DNA of 14,532 nt from an uncultured Elusimicrobium sp. Its GTDB lineage: Bacteria > Elusimicrobiota > Endomicrobiia > Endomicrobiales > Endomicrobiaceae. The notes beneath the pieces are model-generated. The model saw nothing but the letters and a program-made list of their open reading frames with translations. It had not been told where the DNA came from and ran no database searches. Shown piece by piece: positions 1 to 7,627 of the stretch (position 1 is its first letter; the number at the start of each line of letters is the position of its first letter). Position numbers and translations under genes: made by a program. The stretch is from contig CACWKJ010000010.1 in assembly GCA_902761395.1 (NCBI GenBank), positions 1-14,532 on the forward strand, in the 5' to 3' direction.

Positions 1-1
1 T

Positions 2-322
2 TTTTTCAAGGAAAAACTTTTAAGTTTATTATCAAATAAAGATATAGCAAAGTTGTTTGATGAAAAAAATACCGTATTTAACGAAAAAGAGTATGTAGAC
101 AAATTCGGAAATACGGTAAGAACGGATAAAATAATAATAAAGCCAAAAGAAGTTTGTGTAGTGGATTTTAAAAGCTCAATATACGATAAGGAATATATAA
201 ATAATCAAATGAAAAAATATATTGAGATATTAAAGGAAATATATACGGATAAAGAAGTAACTTGTTGTATCGTAGATATTGAAAACGAAAAATTGCACGA
301 TTTTAATACGGGTATAGAATAA
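2..322 (+). CDS. C-terminal fragment of an AddA/UvrD-like helicase-nuclease (5' truncated by window edge)
   Basis: Only the last ~106 residues of a larger protein are visible. The frame is open from base 2, so the TTG at 53 is an internal leucine codon rather than a start. The fragment carries the second half of a PD-(D/E)XK nuclease fold: a V-V-D-F-K-S strand (the D-x-K catalytic pair, about 157-174) followed by Q-M-K-K-Y, which matches the QxxxY motif of RecB/AddA nucleases. The frame ends at TAA 320-322. A complete AddB-like gene starts six bases later, which is the usual addA/addB pairing, although gene order varies between phyla. The likely role is the helicase-nuclease subunit that unwinds and resects double-strand breaks for RecA loading. 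The helicase motifs lie outside the window, so another UvrD-family nuclease-helicase remains possible. Confidence 0.7.
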   Translation, partial: FFKEKLLSLLSNKDIAKLFDEKNTVFNEKEYVDKFGNTVRTDKIIIKPKEVCVVDFKSSIYDKEYINNQMKKYIEILKEIYTDKEVTCCIVDIENEKLHDFNTGIE

Positions 323-328
323 AAATTT

Positions 329-3154
329 ATGAAAAGTAAAATAATTAACATTTCTTTAAATGATAATATTGTTGAATACACGGCAAAATATTTGCTTGAT
401 TTAGCAACAAATACCGAAAATGATTTTAGTGGAATTGCTGTTGTTATGCCTTCAAAAAGGCCGGCTATGTTTATTAAAAGAGAATTGGCAAAACAAATTA
501 ATAAGCCGTTTATTCCTCCTAAATTTTTTACTTTCGAAGAACTTGTAAACTCAATATCGGGTTTACAAAACAGAAGAAAAATATCGAAGATAGACAGCAG
601 TTATATAATTTATGATATTGTTCATAATAATCTTAAAAGTTCGGGCTTTTATCAGTATACATATTCTTCTTTCTTTCAGTGGGCGAACGAAATATTGAGT
701 TTTATAAACTTGTTGGATTTGGAACAAATAAGCAACGATAAATTGCTGAATATTCAGATGCAGGCCGATATAGGTTTTGATGTTCCGGAAAGTATCAACG
801 AACTTTTAAAGAATATATCTTTTATAAGAGAAGAATTTCACAAAAGAATAGAATTGTTAAACAAAACAACAACTGCATATTCTTATTACAATGCCGCAAA
901 ATATATAGGAACTTATTTTAAAGATTTTAACAAAGTAATATTGTTTAATCCGTACTATTTGAACAAATCTGAAACGGAAATGTTTAAAGTTTTGTTCAAT
1001 ACGAATAAACTTGATATTATCATAAGAGGAAACAAAGATAATTGGCACTATTTGGACAAAATATATAAAGATTTTAATTGTATTTCAAAAACGGTGAAAG
1101 ACGTTGTAACTGATAATATTAAATTTTATAGTGCTTACGACGGATATTCCCAAGCTTGTTTGGTTAAAAATTTAATACAGGAAATACCTCAGGCAGAGCT
1201 TAAAGATACCGTCGTTATAGTTCCCGATAATACCATACTGCAAGCGGTTACAAGTGAACTTTATTCCGTTATAAAAGATATCAACATTGCTGTCGGATAT
1301 CCGGCAAATAAAACAACAGTTTTTTCTTTAATGAAGGATTTAATTAAAACTCATTTGAACAGGGATGAAAACAACAAATATTACGTAAAAGATTTTATTT
1401 CCATAATATCAAATCCGCTTGTTAAAAATATAAGATTTATCGGAATGCCCGATATTACAAGAATAATAGTTCATGAAATAATATCCAATTTTGATTTTTC
1501 TAATAATAAGGCACTGTTTAAATCTTATCAGTTTATATCGTTGGAGGAAATACAAAATAATGCTTCTTTACATGAAGAAATTTCAAAGAAGATAACTTCT
1601 TATTGGCAGGAAGTTTCTCCGAAAAGAGTAAAAGAACTGATAACTCAAATGTTGGATATGTTTTTTTACAAATTCGAAATTGTTTCTACAATGTATTCTT
1701 TAGGTACAGCGATAAAAAGTATAGCCGATATTATAACTCAAAAAAGTTTAATAAATTCTTATTCGTTCAATATAGGTGCAATAAATATAATTTATGATAT
1801 CGCAAACCAGTTTTTGAATTCCGTTTGTTCAAAAAATATTTTCAGCCAAAAAGAGTTGTTTAAGATATTTGAAAGTCTTTTGTCTGCCGGGAACATAAAT
1901 CTTGTCGGAAGTCCGTTAAAGGGATTACAAGTGTTGGGCTTTATGGAAGCAAGAGGTCTTTCTTTTAAAAATGTTTTTATAGTATCTATGTCGGATTCTG
2001 TAGTGCCCAATGTAAAAAATATAAATCCTCTTATACCTAAAGAAGTTATAAATTCATTGAATATGGGATATTCCGAAAGAGAAATTGATATTCAAAAATA
2101 TCAGTTTTACAGTTTGATTTCAGGTACACAAAATGTTTCTTTGATATATCCTTGCGACAATGTAAATATAAGAAGCAGATTTATAGAAGAACTTGTTTGG
2201 AAAAAACAATATGAAACAAAGCAGTTAAAATCGGTAACTATTAATAATGCTGTTTTAAATACAACGCTTTTTTCTAATAATAAGCCGGAAATTATTAAAA
2301 CGGACGAAATAAAGAAATATCTTTTGAACTTCAAATATTCGGCAACAAGTATAGATTCGTATATGAAATGTAAGTTAAGATTTTATTATAAATATGTGCT
2401 TAAATTAGGTGAGCAAACAGATTATGATGATGACCATGAAAATATTAATATAGGAAATTGTATTCATGATTTTTTGAGTAATACTTTTTGTGGCGGTTTA
2501 ACAAAAGAAAAGTTACTTGGTTTGGATAAAGAATCTTACGAAAAAGATTTGGATAAGAAAATAGATGAATATTTTAAAAATGCAAAAACCGGTAAAATGT
2601 ATTTGTTAAGAAAACTTCTTAAAATGAAATTGGATAAATTTAGAGAAAACGAAATAGAAAGACCGTTTAAACAGGTGTTATGTACAGAGAAAGATTTTAA
2701 TTCTCAAATAGAAGTAAGTCAAAATAAATATAATCTTATATCAAGAATGGACAGAATAGATGAAAATGAAGACGGAACAATAAGTATTATAGATTATAAA
2801 ACAGGCAACGTTAAAGATCCGTTGTTAAGTGATAAAAATTTTAGTCTTGATGAAACTAATCTCTCCAGACAAACAATATCAGAAAATATAAAATCTTTTC
2901 AGTTGATAATTTATAAGTACTTATATGAACAAAACAATAAAGATAAAACGGTAAAAGATGTAATGCTGTATTCTTTGAAAGATTCTACGATGACATCCTT
3001 ATTGAAAGAAAATACAAAAATAGATTTTGATATATTACTTAGAGCACTTAAGTTTATTGTTGCCGAAATTAACAGTGATGAACCCTTTAAAAGTGAAATT
3101 TATGATGACACGGATTGTCAAAAATGTCCGTATTTTTACTTGTGCAGACAGTAA
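329..3154 (+). CDS. addB: AddB-like PD-(D/E)XK nuclease with four-cysteine Fe-S staple (double-strand break repair)
   Basis: This 941-residue protein ends in a nuclease domain with every signature of the AddB class. It has G709-x3-H713, an acidic residue in the R-M-D-R-I-D segment (D808), the catalytic D822-Y-K824 strand, and Q858-x3-Y862. One cysteine before the domain (C681) and three at the extreme C terminus (C930-x2-C933-x5-C939) reproduce the spacing of the AddB [4Fe-4S] staple. By family knowledge it pairs with AddA to resect DNA ends. The N-terminal ~600 residues look like an inactivated helicase core: residues ~38-55 (motif PSKR) sit where a Walker A loop is expected, and no GxxGxGKT/S is present. 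That resembles Bacteroidota-type AddB homologues rather than Bacillus AddB, as I recall them. The start ATG has no clear Shine-Dalgarno and lies 6 nt after the previous stop, suggesting coupling. Confidence 0.8.
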   Translation: MKSKIINISLNDNIVEYTAKYLLDLATNTENDFSGIAVVMPSKRPAMFIKRELAKQINKPFIPPKFFTFEELVNSISGLQNRRKISKIDSSYIIYDIVHNNLKSSGFYQYTYSSFFQWANEILSFINLLDLEQISNDKLLNIQMQADIGFDVPESINELLKNISFIREEFHKRIELLNKTTTAYSYYNAAKYIGTYFKDFNKVILFNPYYLNKSETEMFKVLFNTNKLDIIIRGNKDNWHYLDKIYKDFNCISKTVKDVVTDNIKFYSAYDGYSQACLVKNLIQEIPQAELKDTVVIVPDNTILQAVTSELYSVIKDINIAVGYPANKTTVFSLMKDLIKTHLNRDENNKYYVKDFISIISNPLVKNIRFIGMPDITRIIVHEIISNFDFSNNKALFKSYQFISLEEIQNNASLHEEISKKITSYWQEVSPKRVKELITQMLDMFFYKFEIVSTMYSLGTAIKSIADIITQKSLINSYSFNIGAINIIYDIANQFLNSVCSKNIFSQKELFKIFESLLSAGNINLVGSPLKGLQVLGFMEARGLSFKNVFIVSMSDSVVPNVKNINPLIPKEVINSLNMGYSEREIDIQKYQFYSLISGTQNVSLIYPCDNVNIRSRFIEELVWKKQYETKQLKSVTINNAVLNTTLFSNNKPEIIKTDEIKKYLLNFKYSATSIDSYMKCKLRFYYKYVLKLGEQTDYDDDHENINIGNCIHDFLSNTFCGGLTKEKLLGLDKESYEKDLDKKIDEYFKNAKTGKMYLLRKLLKMKLDKFRENEIERPFKQVLCTEKDFNSQIEVSQNKYNLISRMDRIDENEDGTISIIDYKTGNVKDPLLSDKNFSLDETNLSRQTISENIKSFQLIIYKYLYEQNNKDKTVKDVMLYSLKDSTMTSLLKENTKIDFDILLRALKFIVAEINSDEPFKSEIYDDTDCQKCPYFYLCRQ

Positions 3155-3162
3155 CAATTTTG

Positions 3163-3168
3163 TATAAA
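3163..3168 (+). promoter_or_regulatory. Candidate sigma70 -10 box for the DUF4833-like gene
   Basis: TATAAA at 3163-3168 lies 17 bases after TTGTGC (3140-3145), a weak -35 match (3 of 6) located inside the end of the addB-like gene. Initiation near 3175 would give a leader of about 38 nt carrying the GGAG at 3203-3206. This is visual motif matching in an AT-rich background, so it is tentative. Confidence 0.25.
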
Positions 3169-3212
3169 TATATGTCTAAATAGTAATAATGTTTATTAGT
3201 ATGGAGCATAAA

Positions 3213-3719
3213 ATGAAAAGAGCAATTTCGTTTGTACTATTGTTTTTAATGCTTGGTGTAAATATATATGCCGATAAAACAAGCAATTTGTTTGTAATAG
3301 AAAGAAGTAAAAATGCAAATGTTGTCAGTTATGATGCTGTTTTAACTGATGACGGAAAAATAAATGAAAAATTTCCGATAGATGCTTATTGGCTTTTGTA
3401 TGCATATAAAAACGGAGAAAGAGAAGAGTTAAGCGCTTTTGATAAGAAAGCTTACGGATTTAAAGCTAAATATAATGCCGAGAAACAAAATTTTGATTTT
3501 GTATTAAAGGCCGCAAAAGATAAACCTATGACTATTGACTTATATGATGGTGTTGCCAAAGCTGTTATAAAAATAAATAACGTTGATTGTTTCTTGGAAA
3601 AAGTTTATATCGGTTCTGTTGATGGTGCTTTCGGTATACCGAATGTAAGCTTTTATGAACTGTTCGGTACCGAAGTGTCAAATGGTGCTAAACAGCAACA
3701 AAAAATAGTAGTGAAATAA
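3213..3719 (+). CDS. Small secreted protein, DUF4833-like
   Basis: The product is a 168-residue exported protein of unknown function. I chose ATG 3213 over the in-frame ATG at 3189 because GGAG (3203-3206) sits six bases upstream. From 3213 the protein also opens directly with a clean signal peptide: M-K-R, a hydrophobic run to about residue 20, and a cleavage site near N-I-Y-A-D. The mature part is a compact, mixed alpha/beta-looking domain. Phrases such as 'NLFVIERSKN', 'DAYWLLYAY' and 'KKAYGFKAKY' recall DUF4833, a family of small bacterial secreted proteins with no assigned role; that match is from memory. There is no lipobox and no second membrane helix. It stands between the repair genes and the polysaccharide export pair, 29 nt ahead of the latter, so a cell-envelope role is an inference from position only. 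Confidence 0.65.
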   Translation: MKRAISFVLLFLMLGVNIYADKTSNLFVIERSKNANVVSYDAVLTDDGKINEKFPIDAYWLLYAYKNGEREELSAFDKKAYGFKAKYNAEKQNFDFVLKAAKDKPMTIDLYDGVAKAVIKINNVDCFLEKVYIGSVDGAFGIPNVSFYELFGTEVSNGAKQQQKIVVK

Positions 3720-3739
3720 CTTTCCTTTTTTTGTATAAT
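3711..3739 (+). promoter_or_regulatory. Candidate sigma70 promoter abutting the OPX gene (possible leaderless start)
   Basis: GTGAAA (3711-3716, 4 of 6 to TTGACA), a 17-base spacer and a perfect TATAAT (3734-3739) precede the ATG at 3749. Initiation 7-8 bases after the -10 box would fall at 3746-3747, two or three bases before the start codon. No Shine-Dalgarno is present, consistent with a leaderless message. The motif is seen directly; its activity is inferred. Confidence 0.4.
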
Positions 3740-3748
3740 ATCGAGATT

Positions 3749-4423
3749 ATGAATAGATACATTTTGCTTTTATTATGTTTTGTTTGTTTTTTCCTGCTTT
3801 CTTGTGCTTCAACGCAAAAAAATTTTGAAATTAGCGGCAATGAAAGTGAAAATTCTGCTGAAGAAGAAATTGAAAATATTCAAGACCGTGTATTAAGTGA
3901 TATTTCCAATGTCCAAAAGTCAAACAATTATATTTTACAATCCGGAGATCTTGTAGAAATAAAAGTTTTCATGGAAGATAATATGGACAGAGTTTTGAGA
4001 ATATCTTCCGATGGTATGGTTACTTTTCCTTTGGTTGGCAATGTTAAAATAGGCGGATATTCAGTATCGGAAGCAGAACAACAATTATCCGAAAAATTAA
4101 AATACTATATAAAAAATCCGCAGGTTTCCATGTTGATAAAAGAATATGCAAATAAGATGGTTTATGTTTTGGGACAAGTACAAAAACCTTCGGAAATATC
4201 TATTCCTCCGGAAAAATCGATGACTGTTCTTGAAGCAATAACTTCGGTGGGCGGATTTACCGATATTGCAAACACATCAAAAGTAAAAGTTTTAAGAATG
4301 GAAAACGGAAAACAAAAAAGTTTGGATGTTGATGTTAATGCAATAACAAAACAAGGTAATAAATCTCTTGATATAGAACTTATGCCCGGAGATGTGATTT
4401 TTGTTCCGCAAAGTATGTTTTAG
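3749..4423 (+). CDS. Short OPX (Wza-like) outer-membrane polysaccharide export lipoprotein
   Basis: This 224-residue lipoprotein belongs to the outer-membrane polysaccharide export (OPX) family. It starts with a signal peptide ending in the lipobox L-L-S-C19, so the mature protein would be acylated at C19. A poly_export domain follows (from Y61, 'QSGDLVEIKVF', to about residue 134), then a single SLBB domain (about 136-222) ending 'PGDVIFVPQSMF'. The ATG at 3749 is preferred to the in-frame TTG at 3731 because the signal peptide begins there, although no Shine-Dalgarno precedes it. E. coli Wza is about 380 residues, with further domains and a C-terminal amphipathic helix that forms the outer-membrane pore. 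Here the protein stops right after the SLBB domain, so a separate beta-barrel partner would be expected. The Wzc-like kinase follows after 8 nt, the classic pairing for trans-envelope export. Confidence 0.85.
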   Translation: MNRYILLLLCFVCFFLLSCASTQKNFEISGNESENSAEEEIENIQDRVLSDISNVQKSNNYILQSGDLVEIKVFMEDNMDRVLRISSDGMVTFPLVGNVKIGGYSVSEAEQQLSEKLKYYIKNPQVSMLIKEYANKMVYVLGQVQKPSEISIPPEKSMTVLEAITSVGGFTDIANTSKVKVLRMENGKQKSLDVDVNAITKQGNKSLDIELMPGDVIFVPQSMF

Positions 4424-4431
4424 AGGAAGAA

Positions 4432-6162
4432 ATGAACGACAATTTTGTAAATGATACAAAAACCGATGAAATAGATTTCTCTTTTTATGTGTCGGTGATA
4501 CTGAAAAGAATATGGTTGTTGATAGGTGTCGTTTTCATATGTGTTGTCGGTGCTGTTGCCGTTAATATTTTAATGCAACCTAAGTATAAAGCATCAGTTT
4601 TAATGATGATAGACAAAGAAGAATCCGGTAAAATAGAAACAACGGCTTTTAGTTCATGGGCAAGTGATGAAGATTATTACAGAACACAATATAAACTGTT
4701 GGAATCAAGGACATTACTCGAAAAAGTTTATAAAAACATGAATTTGGCGGCAAGTCCGGAATTTAAAGAACCTAACGGATGGATTAAATTAAAAAAACAT
4801 ATAAAAATTATTCCCGTACCCAGAAGTCGTTTATTAAATATCGAAGTTGTTTCTTATGATGAACAGTTGTGTGTTGATATTGCCAATACAATAGCCAAAA
4901 CATTTGTTGAAGATAATATAAATAACAGAGTATCCATAGGAAAAGATGTTATTGCTGCACTTGAAACAACGGAAAGAAGCTCCAAACAACAAGAATTATT
5001 AAATTCCATGCCTCAGGTGGTAAACAGTGATTTTATAAAGAACCTTAAAAATCAAGAGATTGAATTATATAAACATTATGTTGAACTTACTGCAAAATAT
5101 ACATCAAATCATCCGGAAGTTATATCCGTTCAAAATCAGTTAAGAGCAATAAGAGAAAAAATAGATATAGAAACAAAAAGGCTTATTCAAAGTATAAAAA
5201 TTGAACTTTCGGGACAATTTTCAGGAAACAATATAAGAATAATTGATGAAGCAACTATTCCGGAAAAGCCATATATGCCTAAGAAATTACTTAATTTGCT
5301 TATAGGGTTTTGTGCAGGTATAATTTTGGGATTGTTGTTTATATTTATTGTTGAATTTTTAGATAAAACAATAAAAACCTCCGAAGATTTACAAGAAAAA
5401 TTGAAATTGTCTTTTCTTGGTTTCGTTCCGGTTAACAAGTTAAAAAAACTTAAAAGCGAATATGAGTTAATGCTGAAAGAAGGGAATTTCTTAATGGCGG
5501 AACAAATAAGGAATATAAGAACAATGTTGGATTTTGCGTTGTCGGATGATAGAAAAGCTCCTGTTATAGTTGCAAGTTCCGTACAAGGCGAGGGGAAAAG
5601 CTTTTTTGCGGTAAATTTGGCTGTTGCTCTTGCTCAAACACAAAAAAAAGTTTTGCTTATAGATGGAGATTTAAGAAGATCAAGACTTCATAAAGTATTT
5701 AAACTTTCAAATGAAAAAGGAATAACAAATATTTGGAAACAAGATAAAGAATTGGCTGATTTCGGTAACAACATACAAAAAACGGAAATTGAGAACCTTT
5801 CTGTTATGACTTCGGGAACAAGGCCGCCGAATCCTTCGGAATTATTAAATACTCCGCTGCTTGAAGTATTTATAAAATGGGCAAATGAAAATTATGATAC
5901 CGTTATTGTTGATTGTCCGGCTGTATTACCCGTAAGTGATACTTTGTTGTGGGGCAAATATATAAACAAGGCTATTTTTGTTGTAAAGTATGGAAGTACA
6001 AATTCAAATTTGGCAGAAATTGCATTAGATAAAATGAAAAAGGTCGGTATAAAAGTTTTGGGTGGAGTAATATCACAATATGAACCTAAAGGTATGACAT
6101 ATACCAAATACGGATATTATAAAAATTATTCTTATTATACCGAACAAAGTAAGGAAAATTAA
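4432..6162 (+). CDS. Wzc-like polysaccharide co-polymerase fused to BY-type tyrosine autokinase
   Basis: This 576-residue inner-membrane protein controls polysaccharide chain length and export. The start follows AGAGGA (4422-4427), which overlaps the preceding stop. The order is: N-terminal Wzz region with TM1 (about 27-47); a periplasmic loop; a proline-rich segment with TM2 (about 286-308); and a cytoplasmic BY-kinase. Kinase landmarks are E357-x2-R360-x2-R363 (the oligomerisation motif), Walker A G386-E-G-K389-S, Walker A' L-L-I-D411-G-D413 and Walker B V-I-V-D494. The tail carries eight tyrosines between residues 550 and 569, the usual autophosphorylation cluster. It is shorter than E. 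coli Wzc (about 720 residues), and the missing length falls in the periplasmic coiled-coil part between the membrane segments. It probably works with the OPX lipoprotein 8 nt upstream. No tyrosine phosphatase, flippase, polymerase or glycosyltransferase is adjacent. Confidence 0.9.
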   Translation: MNDNFVNDTKTDEIDFSFYVSVILKRIWLLIGVVFICVVGAVAVNILMQPKYKASVLMMIDKEESGKIETTAFSSWASDEDYYRTQYKLLESRTLLEKVYKNMNLAASPEFKEPNGWIKLKKHIKIIPVPRSRLLNIEVVSYDEQLCVDIANTIAKTFVEDNINNRVSIGKDVIAALETTERSSKQQELLNSMPQVVNSDFIKNLKNQEIELYKHYVELTAKYTSNHPEVISVQNQLRAIREKIDIETKRLIQSIKIELSGQFSGNNIRIIDEATIPEKPYMPKKLLNLLIGFCAGIILGLLFIFIVEFLDKTIKTSEDLQEKLKLSFLGFVPVNKLKKLKSEYELMLKEGNFLMAEQIRNIRTMLDFALSDDRKAPVIVASSVQGEGKSFFAVNLAVALAQTQKKVLLIDGDLRRSRLHKVFKLSNEKGITNIWKQDKELADFGNNIQKTEIENLSVMTSGTRPPNPSELLNTPLLEVFIKWANENYDTVIVDCPAVLPVSDTLLWGKYINKAIFVVKYGSTNSNLAEIALDKMKKVGIKVLGGVISQYEPKGMTYTKYGYYKNYSYYTEQSKEN

Positions 6163-6171
6163 TAATAATCT

Positions 6172-6200
6172 TTGATTTTTTTATATAAAACTTGTATCTT
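6172..6200 (+). promoter_or_regulatory. Candidate promoter for the tpiA-led operon
   Basis: TTGATT (6172-6177), a 17-base spacer and TATCTT (6195-6200) lie in the 94-base gap before tpiA, the longest gap upstream of the metabolic cluster. Initiation near 6207 would leave a roughly 50-nt leader ending in a strong Shine-Dalgarno (AAGGAGAG, 6241-6248). The same stretch can also be read as TTTG, 20 bases, TATCTTTA, which resembles the Bacteroidota consensus. Both readings are visual only. Confidence 0.35.
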
Positions 6201-6256
6201 TATAGATATAAATTTAATAAAATCAATAAATAAAATAAAAAAGGAGAGTAGTAATC

Positions 6257-7009
6257 ATGAGAAAACCATTGATGGCAGGAAACTGGAAGATGAACAAAAC
6301 CATACCGGAAGCAGTTGCTATGGTAAAAGAATTAAAAGGCAAAATTGCAGATGTTAAAGATGTTGATGTTTTAATTTGCCCTACATTTACGGCAATTTCA
6401 GCTTTGGCAAATGAAGCTAAAGGAACAAATATAAATATAGGTGCACAAGATATATTTTGGGAAGCTAAAGGTGCTTTCACAGGTGAAATTGCTCCTAATA
6501 TGTTGGTAGATGCAGGTTGTACTTATGTAATAATCGGTCATTCCGAAAGAAGACAATATTTCGGTGAAACAAACGAAACGGTAAACAAAAAAGTTAAAGC
6601 TGCATTAGCTATCGGTTTAATACCTGTAGTTTGTGTAGGTGAAACATTGCAGGAAAGAGAATCCGATGTAACATTTAAGGTTATTGAAGCTCAAGTAAGA
6701 GAAGGATTGAAAGATTTATCTAAAGAAGATGCAGAAAAAGTAGTTATCGCTTATGAACCTGTTTGGGCAATCGGAACAGGAAAAACAGCAACTCCTGACC
6801 AGGCACAAGAAGTTCATGCTTTTATAAGAAAAGTTTACGGTGAAATGTATTGCTGTGCAGCAGACAAAATAAGAATTCTTTACGGCGGTTCGGTAAAACC
6901 TGAAAATGTAAGTGAACTTATGAAAAAAGAAGATATCGACGGCGGTTTGGTAGGCGGAGCAAGTTTGAAAGCAGATTCTTTTGAAGCTTTGGTAAAATTC
7001 TCTAAATAA
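6257..7009 (+). CDS. tpiA: Triosephosphate isomerase
   Basis: A complete 250-residue TIM-barrel enzyme that interconverts dihydroxyacetone phosphate and glyceraldehyde-3-phosphate in the cytosol. Every catalytic element is visible: N9 and K11 in 'GNWKMN', the electrophile H95 in 'IGHSERR', the general base E167 in 'AYEPVWAIGTGKTA' (which also contains the flexible loop 6), the 'YGGSV' phosphate-binding loop and the 'GGLVGGASL' helix start. The length is normal for the family. The ATG at 6257 follows AAGGAGAG (6241-6248) with 8 nt spacing, one of the best ribosome-binding sites in the window, which suits a highly expressed first gene. It leads a chain of sugar-phosphate genes with short gaps (19 nt to the next one). 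In that setting it would balance the triose produced by the deoxyribose-phosphate aldolase and transketolase encoded downstream. Confidence 0.97.
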   Translation: MRKPLMAGNWKMNKTIPEAVAMVKELKGKIADVKDVDVLICPTFTAISALANEAKGTNINIGAQDIFWEAKGAFTGEIAPNMLVDAGCTYVIIGHSERRQYFGETNETVNKKVKAALAIGLIPVVCVGETLQERESDVTFKVIEAQVREGLKDLSKEDAEKVVIAYEPVWAIGTGKTATPDQAQEVHAFIRKVYGEMYCCAADKIRILYGGSVKPENVSELMKKEDIDGGLVGGASLKADSFEALVKFSK

Positions 7010-7028
7010 TTATAAAGGAAAAATAAAA

Positions 7029-7613
7029 ATGAACGAAAACAGAGCAAAAAATCCTATTTTGACAAATGTTTCCAACAGACATATTCATTTGTCAAAAGAA
7101 GATATGGAAACATTATTCGGTAAAGGACACACATTAACAAAAACAAAAGATTTGGTTCAGCCGGGTGAACACGCTTGTGATGAAACAGTTACAATACAGG
7201 GGCCGAAAAGAGCAATAGAAAAAGTCAGAGTTTTGGGCCCGTTGAGAAAACAAACCCAGGTGGAAATATTTGTAACGGATGCCATAAGATTAGGTGTTAA
7301 TGTATGTATAAGATTATCGGGAGATTTGGCAGGTTCGGAACCTATAAAAGTTATCGGTCCTGCAGGATCAATCGATTTAAAAGAAGGTTGTATTGTCGCT
7401 AAAAGACATATTCATTTTACAACAAAAGATGCCGAATTTTACGGAGTAAAAAACGGCGATTCTTTAAAATTGAAAACAGAAGGGGAAAGAGGACTCGTTT
7501 TCGATAATGTTATAGCAAGAGTAAGCGATAAAATGGCTTTGGAATGTCACTTGGATATGGAAGAAGCTAATGCTGCCGGTGTGAAAAACGGAGATAAACT
7601 CTTTATATTATAA
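7029..7613 (+). CDS. pduL: PduL-type phosphate acetyltransferase/propanoyltransferase, apparently cytosolic
   Basis: This 194-residue enzyme transfers an acyl group between CoA and phosphate (acetyl-CoA + Pi to acetyl-phosphate + CoA). It is unrelated in fold to the classical Pta. The two PduL domain signatures are present: 'SNRHIHLS' with H18 and H20, and 'AKRHIHFT' with H127 and H129. A third histidine-containing motif, 'CHLDMEEANA' (H174), completes the usual zinc-site set. The N terminus is only about a dozen residues before the first motif. The amphipathic extension that targets microcompartment PduL to its shell is therefore absent, and no shell-protein gene is nearby. AAGGAA (7015-7020) is the ribosome-binding site. 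Lying between tpiA and rpiB, it most likely feeds acetyl-phosphate to acetate kinase for ATP, possibly from acetaldehyde carbon released by DeoC; that link is inferred. Confidence 0.92.
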   Translation: MNENRAKNPILTNVSNRHIHLSKEDMETLFGKGHTLTKTKDLVQPGEHACDETVTIQGPKRAIEKVRVLGPLRKQTQVEIFVTDAIRLGVNVCIRLSGDLAGSEPIKVIGPAGSIDLKEGCIVAKRHIHFTTKDAEFYGVKNGDSLKLKTEGERGLVFDNVIARVSDKMALECHLDMEEANAAGVKNGDKLFIL

Positions 7614-7627
7614 TCAAGGGTATAAAA

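Noticed and set aside
53..322. An 89-codon gene starting at TTG 53
   Set aside because: The frame is open back to base 2 and the preceding residues continue naturally into the nuclease domain, so this is the tail of a truncated larger gene.
3189..3212. ATG 3189 as start of the DUF4833-like gene
   Set aside because: The next in-frame ATG (3213) has a GGAG six bases upstream and begins a clean signal peptide; the extra eight residues would spoil it.
3731..3748. TTG 3731 as start of the OPX lipoprotein
   Set aside because: It lies within the likely -10 region, is a poor start codon without a Shine-Dalgarno, and would extend the signal peptide with six unneeded residues.
6195..6208. TATCT-TTAT-AGATA inverted repeat before tpiA as a regulatory hairpin
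   Set aside because: A five-pair, almost all A-T stem is expected by chance in such AT-rich sequence.
6172..6357. A 61-codon + strand frame overlapping the tpiA start
   Set aside because: It overlaps tpiA in another frame, has no ribosome-binding site, and shows no recognisable protein features.
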